This document shows positions 25,002-32,778 of a stretch of DNA of 64,000 nucleotides, piece by piece. Positions within the stretch are counted from its first letter, which is position 1. The number at the start of each line of letters is the position of its first letter. Origin of the DNA: Oerskovia douganii (GTDB lineage: Bacteria; Actinomycetota; Actinomycetes; Actinomycetales; Cellulomonadaceae); NCBI RefSeq assembly GCF_015142735.1, contig NZ_JACSPN010000004.1:194585-258584 (forward strand), in the 5' to 3' direction. Both the position numbers and the translations under genes were made by a program. The notes under the pieces were generated by a model. The model was not told the DNA's origin. It saw only the letters and a program-made list of their open reading frames with translations, and did no database searches.

Positions 25002-26212
25002 GGGTTCCTCTTCCCTGAGGTGCTGGTGCCCCCGTGCACGATGCTCCGTTGGGCGTCGACGACCTCACGGAGCCGCGCGACGAAGCGTGGGATCGCGAAC
25101 GTCTCGACGTGCGCGGTCAGGACGTCATCCTCCCACGGGACGTCCGAGGCGTCCTGGACTGCCCGCGCGACGAGCCGCGGCTCGGGGGCGTCGAAGAAGG
25201 TCCCCGTCACGCCGTCGACCACGGTGTCGAGGTAGCCGCCGTCGCGGAGCACCACGGAGGGGCGGCCGAAGGCCCCGGCCTCGAGCGGGGACAGCCCGTA
25301 GTCCTCGTAGGACGCCGCGACGAGCATCGAGCAGTTCCGGTAGAGCCAGCGCAGCTCGGGGTCGTCGACGCGCCCCAGGAGCGTGGTGCGGCCACGCGCC
25401 GCCACCGTGCCCGACGGCGAGCCCCACCGCCCGGAGACGGGGGCACCGGTCGCGGCCAGGCCTTCGAGGCGCGCCCGGTCCGGGCCGTCCCCGACGATCA
25501 CGAGGCGCCGGCCCGCGAGGCGGGCCGCCTCGACGAGGACGTCGACGTTCTTGTAGGGCAGGAGCCGCGCGACGCACAGGAGGAACCCGGGCTCGATCCC
25601 GGGGACCTCCTGCTCGGGACCGGCGGGCAGCATCGCGGGGGGCGGGGGCAGGATCTCCGCCTCGATCCCGTACGCCTCGCGGATCGCGCGCTGGGTGACG
25701 GTGGAGTTGGCGAGGTAGACGTCGGCGCGCTCGGCCGCGCGCCGGTCCCACCCGCGCAGGGCGGGGGACAACGTGGCCAGGGCGGCCGAGGCGATACCGC
25801 CGCGGACCCGGTCGGCGGCGCCCCGCCCGTCGCGTCCCCCCAGGTAGCGGTCGCGCTGGTAGAGCCACCGGGCCGGGGCGTGGCAGTAGACGACGGTCCG
25901 TCCGGCGCCCTTGTACCCGTGGGCCCAGCCCGTGGAGCTCGCGAGCAGGACGTCTGCCTCGACGCGCTGGGCCGAGACCGCGGGGGCGAGCAAGGGCAGG
26001 GCGAGGCGGTGGTGCCGGCGCAGGGCGCCGACCCGGTCGAGCGGCGAGGTCCGCAGGTCGAGCCGGGAGAACTCGGGGAAGGTGCCCTCGTGGTCGTAGA
26101 GCGTCGTGTACATGGGCGAGCCGGGGAAGGCCTCGGCCAGCCACAGCGCGACCCGTTCGGCGCCCCCGCGCTGGGTCGCGTAGTCGTGCGCGAGTGCCAC
26201 ACCCTCGGTCAT
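24998..26212 (-). CDS. GT4 family glycosyltransferase
   Basis: A 404-residue GT-B enzyme: LAHDYATQRGGAERVALWLAEAFPG at the N-terminus, a CHAPARWLYQRDRYLGG block near residue 130 that is common in wall-polymer mannosyl- and rhamnosyltransferases, FLLCVARLLPYKNVDVLVEAARLAG opening lobe 2, and SYEDYGLSPLEAGAFGRPSVVL with the E-x7-E pattern. It is the first gene of the leftward unit 26212-21835. The start ATG has GGAGG 4 bases upstream, the best Shine-Dalgarno of the group. Confidence 0.87.
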   Translation of the reverse strand: MTEGVALAHDYATQRGGAERVALWLAEAFPGSPMYTTLYDHEGTFPEFSRLDLRTSPLDRVGALRRHHRLALPLLAPAVSAQRVEADVLLASSTGWAHGYKGAGRTVVYCHAPARWLYQRDRYLGGRDGRGAADRVRGGIASAALATLSPALRGWDRRAAERADVYLANSTVTQRAIREAYGIEAEILPPPPAMLPAGPEQEVPGIEPGFLLCVARLLPYKNVDVLVEAARLAGRRLVIVGDGPDRARLEGLAATGAPVSGRWGSPSGTVAARGRTTLLGRVDDPELRWLYRNCSMLVAASYEDYGLSPLEAGAFGRPSVVLRDGGYLDTVVDGVTGTFFDAPEPRLVARAVQDASDVPWEDDVLTAHVETFAIPRFVARLREVVDAQRSIVHGGTSTSGKRNP

Positions 26213-26280
26213 CGTGCCTCCGTCGTGGGGCAGGAGGCGGCCACCCGCCCGGATTGGATATCGATCCAGCCTAGGGCGCT

Positions 26281-26310
26281 GTTATGTGCCAAAACGGGCG
26301 AGACGGACAA
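26281..26310 (-). promoter_or_regulatory. Promoter of the GT4-Wzz-GT4 operon
   Basis: Read on the minus strand, TTGTCC (26305-26310) and CATAAC (26281-26286) are separated by 18 bases, a plausible sigma-70-type pair about 70 bases before the ATG at 26212. TCACCCGGGTGA, a perfect 12-bp palindrome, lies at 26312-26323 directly upstream. TGGAT-ATCG-ATCCA (26255-26268) lies in the leader. Either could bind a regulator. Confidence 0.45.
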
Positions 26311-26385
26311 GTCACCCGGGTGAAACCGAGGGGCGGACGACGATCCGCGGCCGGGGCCGGCGCCCGGGCGTTCCGCAGACCGAGG

Positions 26386-26985
26386 TCAGGCCTTGGTGTG
26401 GAACTTCCCCTGGGCGGCGAGCAACCCCTCGGTGAGGACCATCTCCACGGCGTCCGCCGCGTCGTCGAGCAGGAACGGCAGCTCCTTGGCCTCCGCACCG
26501 GAGAAGTTCTTCAGGACGTAGTCCGCGGTGTCCATGCGTCCCGGAGGGCGCCCGACGCCCGCGCGGACGCGCACGTAGTCGCGCGTGCCGAGCGCCTTGG
26601 TGATGTCGCGCAGGCCGTTGTGCCCGCCCTCGCCGCCACCGGACTTGAGCTTGATGTCGCCGAACGGGATGTCCACCTCGTCGTGGACGACGATCACGTG
26701 GTCGGGGTCGATGCCGAAGTACTGGGCGAGACCCGCGACGGGGCCGCCCGACGTGTTCATGTACGTCGACGGCTTGGCCAGCAGGACCCGTGGCCCCGGA
26801 GCACCGCCGGGCAGCACCCCGAGGCGCGCCTCGGCGACCGCGGCACGCGCCTTGTGCGCGCTGAAGGTCGCTCCGGACCGCCCGGCCAGGACGTCGAGCA
26901 CCATGTGCCCGACGTTGTGGCGGTTGCCCGCGTAGGTGGGTCCGGGATTCCCGAGCCCGACGACGAGCCACGGCTGATCGGTCAT
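26386..26985 (-). CDS. pth: Peptidyl-tRNA hydrolase
   Basis: A 199-residue enzyme that frees tRNA from peptidyl-tRNA dropped by ribosomes. The family signature is complete: VVGLGNPGPTYAGNRHNVG (residues 8-26, with Asn13 and the catalytic His23), KPSTYMNTSGGPV for substrate binding, and HDEVDIPFGDIKLK with GGGEGGHNGLRDI. Length is normal. The ATG at 26985 precedes the conserved N-terminal strand by six codons. A strong terminator lies just upstream (27017-27060), after rplY, so pth probably has its own promoter or relies on read-through. The rplY-pth order is conserved in actinobacteria. Confidence 0.95.
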   Translation of the reverse strand: MTDQPWLVVGLGNPGPTYAGNRHNVGHMVLDVLAGRSGATFSAHKARAAVAEARLGVLPGGAPGPRVLLAKPSTYMNTSGGPVAGLAQYFGIDPDHVIVVHDEVDIPFGDIKLKSGGGEGGHNGLRDITKALGTRDYVRVRAGVGRPPGRMDTADYVLKNFSGAEAKELPFLLDDAADAVEMVLTEGLLAAQGKFHTKA

Positions 26986-27016
26986 GTCACCTGGTCCTTC
27001 GACGACGTCTGGGAGA

Positions 27017-27060
27017 CGTGCGAGGCGTCCGGCGCCGTACGGCACCGGACGCCTCGCACG
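27017..27060 (-). terminator. Terminator after rplY
   Basis: A 16-bp perfect stem (CGTGCGAGGCGTCCGG pairing with 27045-27060) around a 12-base loop, 68 bases after the rplY stop on the minus strand. There is no long T tract, as is common in GC-rich actinobacteria. It would separate rplY from pth. Confidence 0.7.
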
Positions 27061-27127
27061 TTCGTGTCCTGCGGTCCGGGTGGTCACGCCCGCGGGTTCA
27101 GCGGGCGCCACCTCCGGAGAGTGAGGC

Positions 27128-27730
27128 TCAGGCCTCGGCGGGAGCCTCGTCGGTCGCCTCGGCGGCCTCGGCCTCGGCCTCGGCAGCGACCTCGCTGCGG
27201 GGCTCGGTGATCGCGACGACCGCGAGCTCGGGGTCGCCGTGGAACACGGAGCCCTTGGGCAGCGTGATCTCGCCGGCGCGGACGATGTGACCGGCCTCGA
27301 GACCGTCGATGGAGACCTCGACGGACTCCGGCAGGTGCGTGGCCTCGGCCTCGAGGAGCAGCGTCTGCGACTCGACGACGTGGATCGTGCCGGGGGCGGA
27401 CTCGCCGACGACGTGCACGTTGACCTCGACCTCGACCTTCTCGCCCTTCTTCACGATGAGGAGGTCGATGTGCTCGACGATCTGCTTGACCGGGTCGCGC
27501 TGGACGTCCTTGGCGATCGCGAGGACCGGCTTGCCGTCGAGCTCGATCGAGAACAGGGCGTTGGCCTGCTTGAGCGAGAGGGTCGTCACGTGCGCGGGCA
27601 GCGCGATGTGGACGGGCTCCGTGCCGTGCCCGTACAGGACGGCGGGGATCTGGTTGTTGCGGCGGATGCGGCGCGCGGCACCCTTGCCGAACTCGGTGCG
27701 GGACTCTGCGACAAGCTTGATCTCGGACAC
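27128..27730 (-). CDS. rplY: 50S ribosomal protein L25/general stress protein Ctc
   Basis: A 200-residue long-form L25 (TL5/CTC type) that binds 5S rRNA. The first 95 residues give the L25 domain (LVAESRTEFGKGAARRIRRN, IPAVLYGHGTEPVHIALP). The rest is the C-terminal TL5 beta domain (VNVHVVGESAPGTIHVVES, VSIDGLEAGHIV) ending in an acidic Ala/Glu tail. The GTG at 27730 is fixed by an AGGAG 4 bases upstream. It is followed by a terminator and preceded by a leader of about 210 bases with its own promoter. Confidence 0.93.
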   Translation of the reverse strand: MSEIKLVAESRTEFGKGAARRIRRNNQIPAVLYGHGTEPVHIALPAHVTTLSLKQANALFSIELDGKPVLAIAKDVQRDPVKQIVEHIDLLIVKKGEKVEVEVNVHVVGESAPGTIHVVESQTLLLEAEATHLPESVEVSIDGLEAGHIVRAGEITLPKGSVFHGDPELAVVAITEPRSEVAAEAEAEAAEATDEAPAEA

Positions 27731-28054
27731 GTGAACTCCTGAAGAACGGTTGCGGGCCGACCACCAGTGGGAAGCGGTCGGCTGTCCGGCCGGCTGGTTG
27801 TCACCGGAGGACGGGGCGGCTGCGTCGGCGCGGGACACATGACGGGCGCACGAGGACGACCGCCCAGTCGATTACGGGGACCCATCAGGATCCTGCTGAC
27901 CTTCCGGTGACTCACCGGCCGTCAGACGTCCCTCGCCGAGGCAACCGAACTACTGTACCCGGGCGCGCCGCGTCAAGGGAAACGCGCTCGTGTCGCGGCT
28001 CGGCAGCGGGCCGGGCCAGGCCTGGCCAGGTCGGGCGGTCGGCCGACCGACCGG
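27731..28054 (-). promoter_or_regulatory. rplY promoter and long leader
   Basis: This 324-base gene-free stretch holds, on the minus strand, TTGACG (27971-27976) and GTAGTT (27948-27953) spaced 17 bases. That predicts a leader of about 210 bases before rplY, whose GTG lies directly after AGGAGTTCAC. The leader has several short GC hairpins, but I recognise no known L25 or riboswitch fold. At the other end, the palindromes GGCCAGG-CCTGGCC (28014-28027) and GGTCGG-CCGACC (28037-28048) lie just after the GPP34 gene stop and may terminate it. Confidence 0.45.
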
Positions 28055-28768
28055 TCAGGCCTGCGCCGCCGTGACGGCCACGGTGGCGCCGATCGCAGCG
28101 CTCGTGCTGATCGCCAGGGCGGTGGCCGCGGTGATCTCCTCGACGTAGCGTCGGGTCGCTCCCGCGGCCCAGCTTCCCTCGGCGACCTCCTTCGCGCGCC
28201 GGTCGACCTCCCGGCGGTCGCCCGCGGTGAGCTCCGCACCGGCGGACATGACCCGACCCGCCTGCCGGGTCGCGGCGAGGATCGCGACGAGCGCGCCCGT
28301 CCGCTCGTCGGGCGTGGCGCCGTCGAGCAGGACGCGGGTGAGCGTGCGGCGCACCTCGCCCTCGTGGCGCGAGTCAGCGGCGGGCCAGCGCGTCGTCGGG
28401 AAGATGCCCAGGATGCGGCCCTCCTCGCGGCGCAGCAGGCCGCGGCCGACGAGCCCGTCGAGCGCTGCGTTCGCGGGCTTGGTGCGGGCCAGCGCCTCGA
28501 CGAGCCCCTTGGGCTTGGACCCCTCGCGCGACTTCACGACGGCGAGCGAGGCGTCCAGCAGCGGCCTGCCCGTGGGCGACTGGTCGCGCACCACGACGCG
28601 CCCCGACCGCCACGCCGAGCCGTCGCCCGCGAGGTCGACGCGCGCCCTCAGCGCGAGCTCGACGAGCAGCGCACCACCCGCCACCTCCTGGAGGTACGAC
28701 GTGTCGGTGACGGGCTTGCCCGTGACGTCGTCCAGCGCGAGCAGGAGGTAGTCCTCGATGATGAGCAT
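28055..28768 (-). CDS. GPP34 family (GOLPH3-like) phosphoprotein
   Basis: A 237-residue cytoplasmic protein of the GPP34 family (PF05719), the bacterial relatives of eukaryotic Golgi phosphoprotein 3. Diagnostic blocks are MLIIEDYLLLALDDVTGKP at the start, GGALLVELALRARVDL (about 31-46), KGLVEALARTKPANAALDGLVGRGLLRREEGRILGIFPTTRWPA, and RVLLDGATPDERTGALVAILAA near residues 146-167. Eukaryotic members bind phosphatidylinositol-4-phosphate and glycosyltransferase tails; the bacterial role is unknown. TAGGTT lies 6 bases before the ATG, hinting at a leaderless message. It is isolated from its neighbours by apparent terminators. Confidence 0.88.
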   Translation of the reverse strand: MLIIEDYLLLALDDVTGKPVTDTSYLQEVAGGALLVELALRARVDLAGDGSAWRSGRVVVRDQSPTGRPLLDASLAVVKSREGSKPKGLVEALARTKPANAALDGLVGRGLLRREEGRILGIFPTTRWPAADSRHEGEVRRTLTRVLLDGATPDERTGALVAILAATRQAGRVMSAGAELTAGDRREVDRRAKEVAEGSWAAGATRRYVEEITAATALAISTSAAIGATVAVTAAQA

Positions 28769-28813
28769 GCATCTAACCTAGCGGCGCCGAGGTGTCAGGA
28801 CCCCTGGGAAATG

Positions 28814-29539
28814 TCACGATCCGGTAGCGACGGCCCACGCCCAGCGCACCGTGACGCTCGCGTCCACCTGCTCGCGGCCGGGGTCGACCGCCATCGCGTC
28901 GTACGCCTCCGCCTTCGCGGACAGCAGGCGCGGCACCGGTGCGAACCCGCCCCCCTGCTCGCTCACCTCGACGACCTGCCCGAGGGCACGCCCGGCGAGC
29001 GCCGCGTACTGCTCGGCCCGGGCGCGCGCGTCGGCGAACGCCTCGGCCCGCGCGGCCGCCGCGAGAGGCCCGGGGTCGCTCACCGCGAAGCGCATCGAGT
29101 CGAGGCGCGCGACGGGTCCCGCGGCCCCGAGCGCGGCCCGCACGAGCTCCCCCGACGCCTCGACGTCGCGCACCGTCACCCGCAGCGCGAGGCGTGCCGT
29201 GACCAGGGTCGTGGCACCGTCCGGCCCGGTCGACGGCTGCGTCCACGTGGACGTCTGCGAGGTGCGCAGGTCCCCCGGCGCGACCCCGCCGGACAGCAGC
29301 GCCTCGCGGGCCGCGTGCACGCCGGCGTTCGCGGCGTCGAGCGCCACCTGGACGTCGTCCCCCGAGGCCTCGGCGCCGAGCTCGACGACCACGACGTCGG
29401 GCACGGCGGTCGCCGCCCCCTGCCCGGTCGTCGTCACGCCGCCGGAGAGGTCCTGGGTGGTCGGGGTCGGCTGGGTCGGCTGGGTCGGCTGGGTCGGCTG
29501 GGTCGGCTGGGTCGGCTGGGTCGGCGTCACACCGGCCAT
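28814..29539 (-). CDS. SIMPL domain (DUF541) protein with PTQ repeats
   Basis: A 241-residue protein with the SIMPL/DUF541 fold (PF04402). VTTTGQGAATAVPDVVVVELG opens the domain, LSGGVAPGDLRTSQTSTWTQPS sits in the middle, and ARAEAFADARARAEQYAALAGRALGQVVEVSE near residues 150-180 is the signature helix. The domain is widespread and poorly understood, often periplasmic or surface-exposed. Here it follows six Pro-Thr-Gln triplets at residues 6-23. The ATG at 29539 is preferred; an in-frame upstream start at 29575 adds 12 basic residues. Neither version has a convincing signal peptide. Confidence 0.78.
   Translation of the reverse strand: MAGVTPTQPTQPTQPTQPTQPTQPTPTTQDLSGGVTTTGQGAATAVPDVVVVELGAEASGDDVQVALDAANAGVHAAREALLSGGVAPGDLRTSQTSTWTQPSTGPDGATTLVTARLALRVTVRDVEASGELVRAALGAAGPVARLDSMRFAVSDPGPLAAAARAEAFADARARAEQYAALAGRALGQVVEVSEQGGGFAPVPRLLSAKAEAYDAMAVDPGREQVDASVTVRWAWAVATGS
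29465..29518 (-). repeat. 9-bp tandem repeat, six exact units
   Basis: GGTCGGCTG repeated six times without change (plus-strand view), followed by a seventh unit with its last bases altered. On the coding strand it gives Pro-Thr-Gln repeats at the N-terminus of the SIMPL protein. Exact identity suggests active slippage, and copy number may differ between isolates. Confidence 0.9.
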
Positions 29540-29678
29540 GCTGCCAGCCCGACGGAGCAGCCGCCTCGCGCGCACCGCGTCGCCGGTCCGCGCCGCACCG
29601 CCGGAGGGTCGCGCCGCACCACCGGAGGGTGCAGGGCAGCAGGACGGCAGGGCGGCAGGACGGCCGACCCCGGGGACG

Positions 29679-29723
29679 ACGACGGCCCGCCCTGCCGCGT
29701 GCTGCGGGAGGACGGGCCGTCGT
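29679..29723 (-). terminator. Terminator after prs
   Basis: ACGACGGCCCG pairs with CGGGCCGTCGT (29713-29723) to form a perfect 11-bp stem, starting 12 bases after the prs stop codon on the minus strand. The 23-base loop has further internal pairing potential. It ends the tRNA-Gln-glmU-prs transcription unit. Confidence 0.65.
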
Positions 29724-29735
29724 GGGACCAGTGGC

Positions 29736-30719
29736 TCAGCTGTTGCCGTCGAACAGCGACGTGACCGAGCCGTCGTCGAAGACCTCGCGGATCGCCCGCG
29801 CCAGGAGGGGTGCGATCGACAGGACCGTGAGCTGCGGGAAGTGCTTGTCCGCCGCGATCGGCAGGGTGTCCGTGACGACGACCTCGCTCGCCCCGCACTC
29901 GGACAGGCGCTGGGCCGCCGGGTCGGACAGCACGCCGTGCGTCGCCGCGACGATGACCGACTTGGCCCCCGCCGCGAGGCAGACCTTGACCGCCTCCGCG
30001 ATCGTGCCGCCGGTGTCGATCAGGTCGTCGACCAGGACGCAGTCGCGTCCCTCGACGTCACCCACGACACGGTTCGCGACCGACTGGTTGGGGCGCGTGA
30101 TGTCGCGCGTCTTGTGGACGAACGCGAGCGGTCCGCCACCGAGCTTCGCGGCCCACTGCTCGGCCACCCGGATACGGCCCGCGTCGGGCGAGACGACCGT
30201 GACGTTCGACGTGTCGACGCGCGTACGGACGTAGTCCGTGAGGATCGGCATGGCCCACAGGTGGTCCACGGGGCCGTCGAAGAAGCCCTGGGTCTGCGCG
30301 GCGTGCAGGTCGACGCTCATGAGGCGGTCGGCGCCGGCGGTGCGGAACAGGTCCGCGATGAGACGGGCGGAGATCGGCTCGCGACCGCGGTGCTTCTTGT
30401 CCTGCCGGCCGTAGCCGTAGAAGGGCTGGACGACCGTGATGGTCTTGGCCGAGGCGCGCTTGGCCGCGTCGACCATGAGCAGCTGCTCCATGATCCACTG
30501 GTTGATCGGCGCCGTGTGGCTCTGGAGCAGGAAGATGTCCGCACCGCGGACGCTCTCCCCGAACCGCACGTAGATCTCGCCGTTGGCGAAGTCGTACGCG
30601 GTCGTCGGGAGCAGGTCGATGCCCAGCTCCCGCGCGACGTCCTTGGCGAGCTGGGGGTGCGCGCGGCCGGACGCGAGGACGAGGGACTTGTCCCCGTTGC
30701 CGGCGATCGTGCTGCTCAT
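29736..30719 (-). CDS. prs: Ribose-phosphate pyrophosphokinase
   Basis: A 327-residue enzyme making PRPP from ribose 5-phosphate and ATP for nucleotide, His and Trp synthesis; in actinobacteria it also feeds decaprenyl-phosphoryl-arabinose where that is made. SGRAHPQLAKDVARELG and the NGEIYVRFGESVRG flap come first, then MEQLLMVDAAKRASA, PYYG-type FYGYGRQDKKHRGREPIS, DLHAAQTQGFF, and the PRPP loop CVLVDDLIDTGGTI (about 227-240). Length is normal. The ATG overlaps the glmU stop by 4 bases, so translation is coupled. This glmU-prs pairing is conserved across actinobacteria. Confidence 0.96.
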   Translation of the reverse strand: MSSTIAGNGDKSLVLASGRAHPQLAKDVARELGIDLLPTTAYDFANGEIYVRFGESVRGADIFLLQSHTAPINQWIMEQLLMVDAAKRASAKTITVVQPFYGYGRQDKKHRGREPISARLIADLFRTAGADRLMSVDLHAAQTQGFFDGPVDHLWAMPILTDYVRTRVDTSNVTVVSPDAGRIRVAEQWAAKLGGGPLAFVHKTRDITRPNQSVANRVVGDVEGRDCVLVDDLIDTGGTIAEAVKVCLAAGAKSVIVAATHGVLSDPAAQRLSECGASEVVVTDTLPIAADKHFPQLTVLSIAPLLARAIREVFDDGSVTSLFDGNS

Positions 30720-32416
30720 CGTGGGGAAGACCCTTCGTTCGTGCTGCTTGAGGTGGTACCGGTCCCGTCGGGGACCGTGGGGACGCCGGGGCTCGTGGGC
30801 GCCGGGGTCGGTCGGGAGGCCGGGGTCGCCGCGGAGGCCTCGGCGAGCTGCGCCTGGGCCTGGGCTCCCAGCGGAGGGGGCGTCTCGTCGTCGTTCTCGT
30901 GCGCGCGCGCCGCGGCCTCGGCGGCTGCCGTGCCGGGGCGACGGCGGGCGACCCAGCCGTCGATGTTGCGCTGCGGCGCGCCGCTCACGCCGAGCGCGCC
31001 GGCCGGCACGTCGCGGCGGATCACGGAGCCGGCGGCCGTGTAGGCACCGTCGCCCACCGTGACCGGGGCGACGAACATGTTGTCCGCGCCGGTCCGGGCG
31101 TGCGAGCCGATGACCGTGCGGTGCTTGGAGACGCCGTCGTAGTTGACCGTGATGCTCGCGGCACCGATGTTGGTGTGGTCGCCGATCGTCGCGTCGCCCA
31201 CGTAGGACAGGTGGGGAACCTTGGAGCCCGTCCCGATCGTCGCGTTCTTGGTCTCGACGAACGTGCCGATCTTGCCCTTCTCGCCCAGGACCGTACCGGG
31301 GCGCAGGTAGGCGAAGGGGCCCACGCTCGCGCCGTCACCGATGACCGACAGGCTGCCGTGCGTCCGGACCACGGTGGCCCCTGCGCCGATCTCCGTGTCC
31401 GTGAGCGTCGTGTCGGGACCGATCGTGGAGCCCGCTCCGACGCTGGTCGCGCCGTGCAGCTGGGTGCCCGGCAGCAGCGTCACGTCGTGGCCCAGGTCCA
31501 CGTCGACGTCGACCCAGGTCGTGGCCGGGTCGATCACGGTCACGCCCTCGAGCATCCAGCGCGTGAGGATGCGGCGGTTGAGCTCGGCGCGCAGCGTCGC
31601 GAGCTGGGCGCGGTCGTTGGCGCCCTCGACGAGCAGCGGGTCGGCCACGCGCAGCGCGCCGACGCGTCCACCGCCCTCGCGGGCGATCTGCAGGACGTCG
31701 GTCAGGTAGACCTCGCCCTGCGAGTTGTCCTGCGTGACCTGGCGCAGCGCGCCGCGCAGGATCCCGGCGTCGAACACGTAGACCGACGAGTTGATCTCGC
31801 GGATGGCGCGCTGCTCGGGAGTGGCGTCCTTGTGCTCGACGATGCTCAGCACACCGCCCTGCGCGTCGCGCACGATCCGGCCGTAGCCCGTGGCGTCCTC
31901 GACCTCGGTCGTCAGGACCGTGACCGCGTTCCCGTCCGAGTGGTGCACGGCCAGCAGCTCGGAGAGCGTCGCGGCGTCCAGGAGGGGGATGTCGCCCGCG
32001 AGGACCACGACCGACCCCTCGACACCTTCGACGGCACCGCGCCCCTCGTGCCCGATCGGGACACCGTGGGCGGCCGCCTCGGCCTGCGCCCTGACGTCGA
32101 GCGCCTCGACCGCGCACTGCACGGCACGCCCGGTCCCCGGCACGTCGTCCTGGTCGACCACGAGGGCGGTCGGGACGACCTCGAGCGCGGCCGCAGCGAC
32201 CTGGTCGCGCTCGTGCCGGACCACGACCGCGATCCGCTGGGGCGAGAGGTCACGGGCCGCGACCATCGCGTGGCCGAGCATGCTGCGTCCGGCGAGCGTG
32301 TGGAGGACCTTGGGCGTCGCGGACCTCATCCGGGTCCCCGCGCCAGCGGCGAGGACGATGACTGCGGCGGGCACTGGTGATGCGTCGGGCACAGCGTCGG
32401 TCACTGGGGCTCCCAT
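30716..32416 (-). CDS. glmU: Bifunctional UDP-GlcNAc pyrophosphorylase/GlcN-1-P acetyltransferase
   Basis: A 566-residue enzyme that acetylates glucosamine-1-phosphate and then makes UDP-GlcNAc, the precursor for peptidoglycan and probably for the surface glycan encoded at the left. VLAAGAGTRMRSATPKVLH (residues 21-39) is the uridylyltransferase signature, and about 270-480 is the left-handed beta helix with hexapeptides (IGPDTTLTDTEIGAGATVVRT). NYDGVSKHRTVIGSHARTG carries the acetyltransferase residues. It is about 70 residues longer than typical, with a Pro/Ala/Thr-rich tail. ATG at 32416 is assumed; a GTG four codons later is possible. It starts 17 bases after tRNA-Gln. Confidence 0.95.
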   Translation of the reverse strand: MGAPVTDAVPDASPVPAAVIVLAAGAGTRMRSATPKVLHTLAGRSMLGHAMVAARDLSPQRIAVVVRHERDQVAAAALEVVPTALVVDQDDVPGTGRAVQCAVEALDVRAQAEAAAHGVPIGHEGRGAVEGVEGSVVVLAGDIPLLDAATLSELLAVHHSDGNAVTVLTTEVEDATGYGRIVRDAQGGVLSIVEHKDATPEQRAIREINSSVYVFDAGILRGALRQVTQDNSQGEVYLTDVLQIAREGGGRVGALRVADPLLVEGANDRAQLATLRAELNRRILTRWMLEGVTVIDPATTWVDVDVDLGHDVTLLPGTQLHGATSVGAGSTIGPDTTLTDTEIGAGATVVRTHGSLSVIGDGASVGPFAYLRPGTVLGEKGKIGTFVETKNATIGTGSKVPHLSYVGDATIGDHTNIGAASITVNYDGVSKHRTVIGSHARTGADNMFVAPVTVGDGAYTAAGSVIRRDVPAGALGVSGAPQRNIDGWVARRRPGTAAAEAAARAHENDDETPPPLGAQAQAQLAEASAATPASRPTPAPTSPGVPTVPDGTGTTSSSTNEGSSPR

Positions 32417-32433
32417 CGGGTTGGTTGCACGTG

Positions 32434-32505
32434 CTCCGCCCCCAGGACTCGAACCTGGACTAAAGGCACCAAAAACCCTTGTGCTGCCGATTACACCAAG
32501 GCGGA
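32434..32505 (-). tRNA. tRNA-Gln (UUG)
   Basis: A 72-nt cloverleaf on the minus strand. The acceptor stem TCCGCCT pairs with GGGCGGA with a final G discriminator, the D arm is GTG...CAC, and the T arm is CAGG-TTCGAGT-CCTG. The seven-base anticodon loop TTTTGGT places TTG at 34-36, reading CAA glutamine codons. CCA is not encoded. The glmU start codon follows by 17 bases on the same strand, so the tRNA is probably processed from a joint transcript. Confidence 0.93.
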
Positions 32506-32778
32506 ACGGACTGGACACGACGCACGGGCCGGGGGCGAACCCCTCGATCGCGCGCTCCATCACTCGTCCGGAGAACAGTCTGCCAGGTCTCGCGCGGTGC
32601 TCGGCGCCCGAACGGGGTCCGGACGTGGAGAGAACGTGTGAGGAGAGAGTCATCCCGCCCCGGCGGGGGTCGTCCTCGCGCCGTCGGACCGGTACCGGGG
32701 GGTGCCTGCGGCCCCCTCCCCGTCTCGTCCAGGCCTCGGGTTCGGCCCCGGGGCGACCCGGCACGGCATGATGGTCCC

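Noticed and set aside
27730..27838. Longer rplY product starting at the ATG at 27838
   Set aside because: It adds 36 residues not belonging to the L25 family, whereas the GTG at 27730 has AGGAG at the right distance and gives the standard N-terminus.
22419..29518. CRISPR-like arrays at the short tandem repeats
   Set aside because: Units are 9 or 15 bp, have no spacers and lie in frame within genes; they are coding minisatellites.
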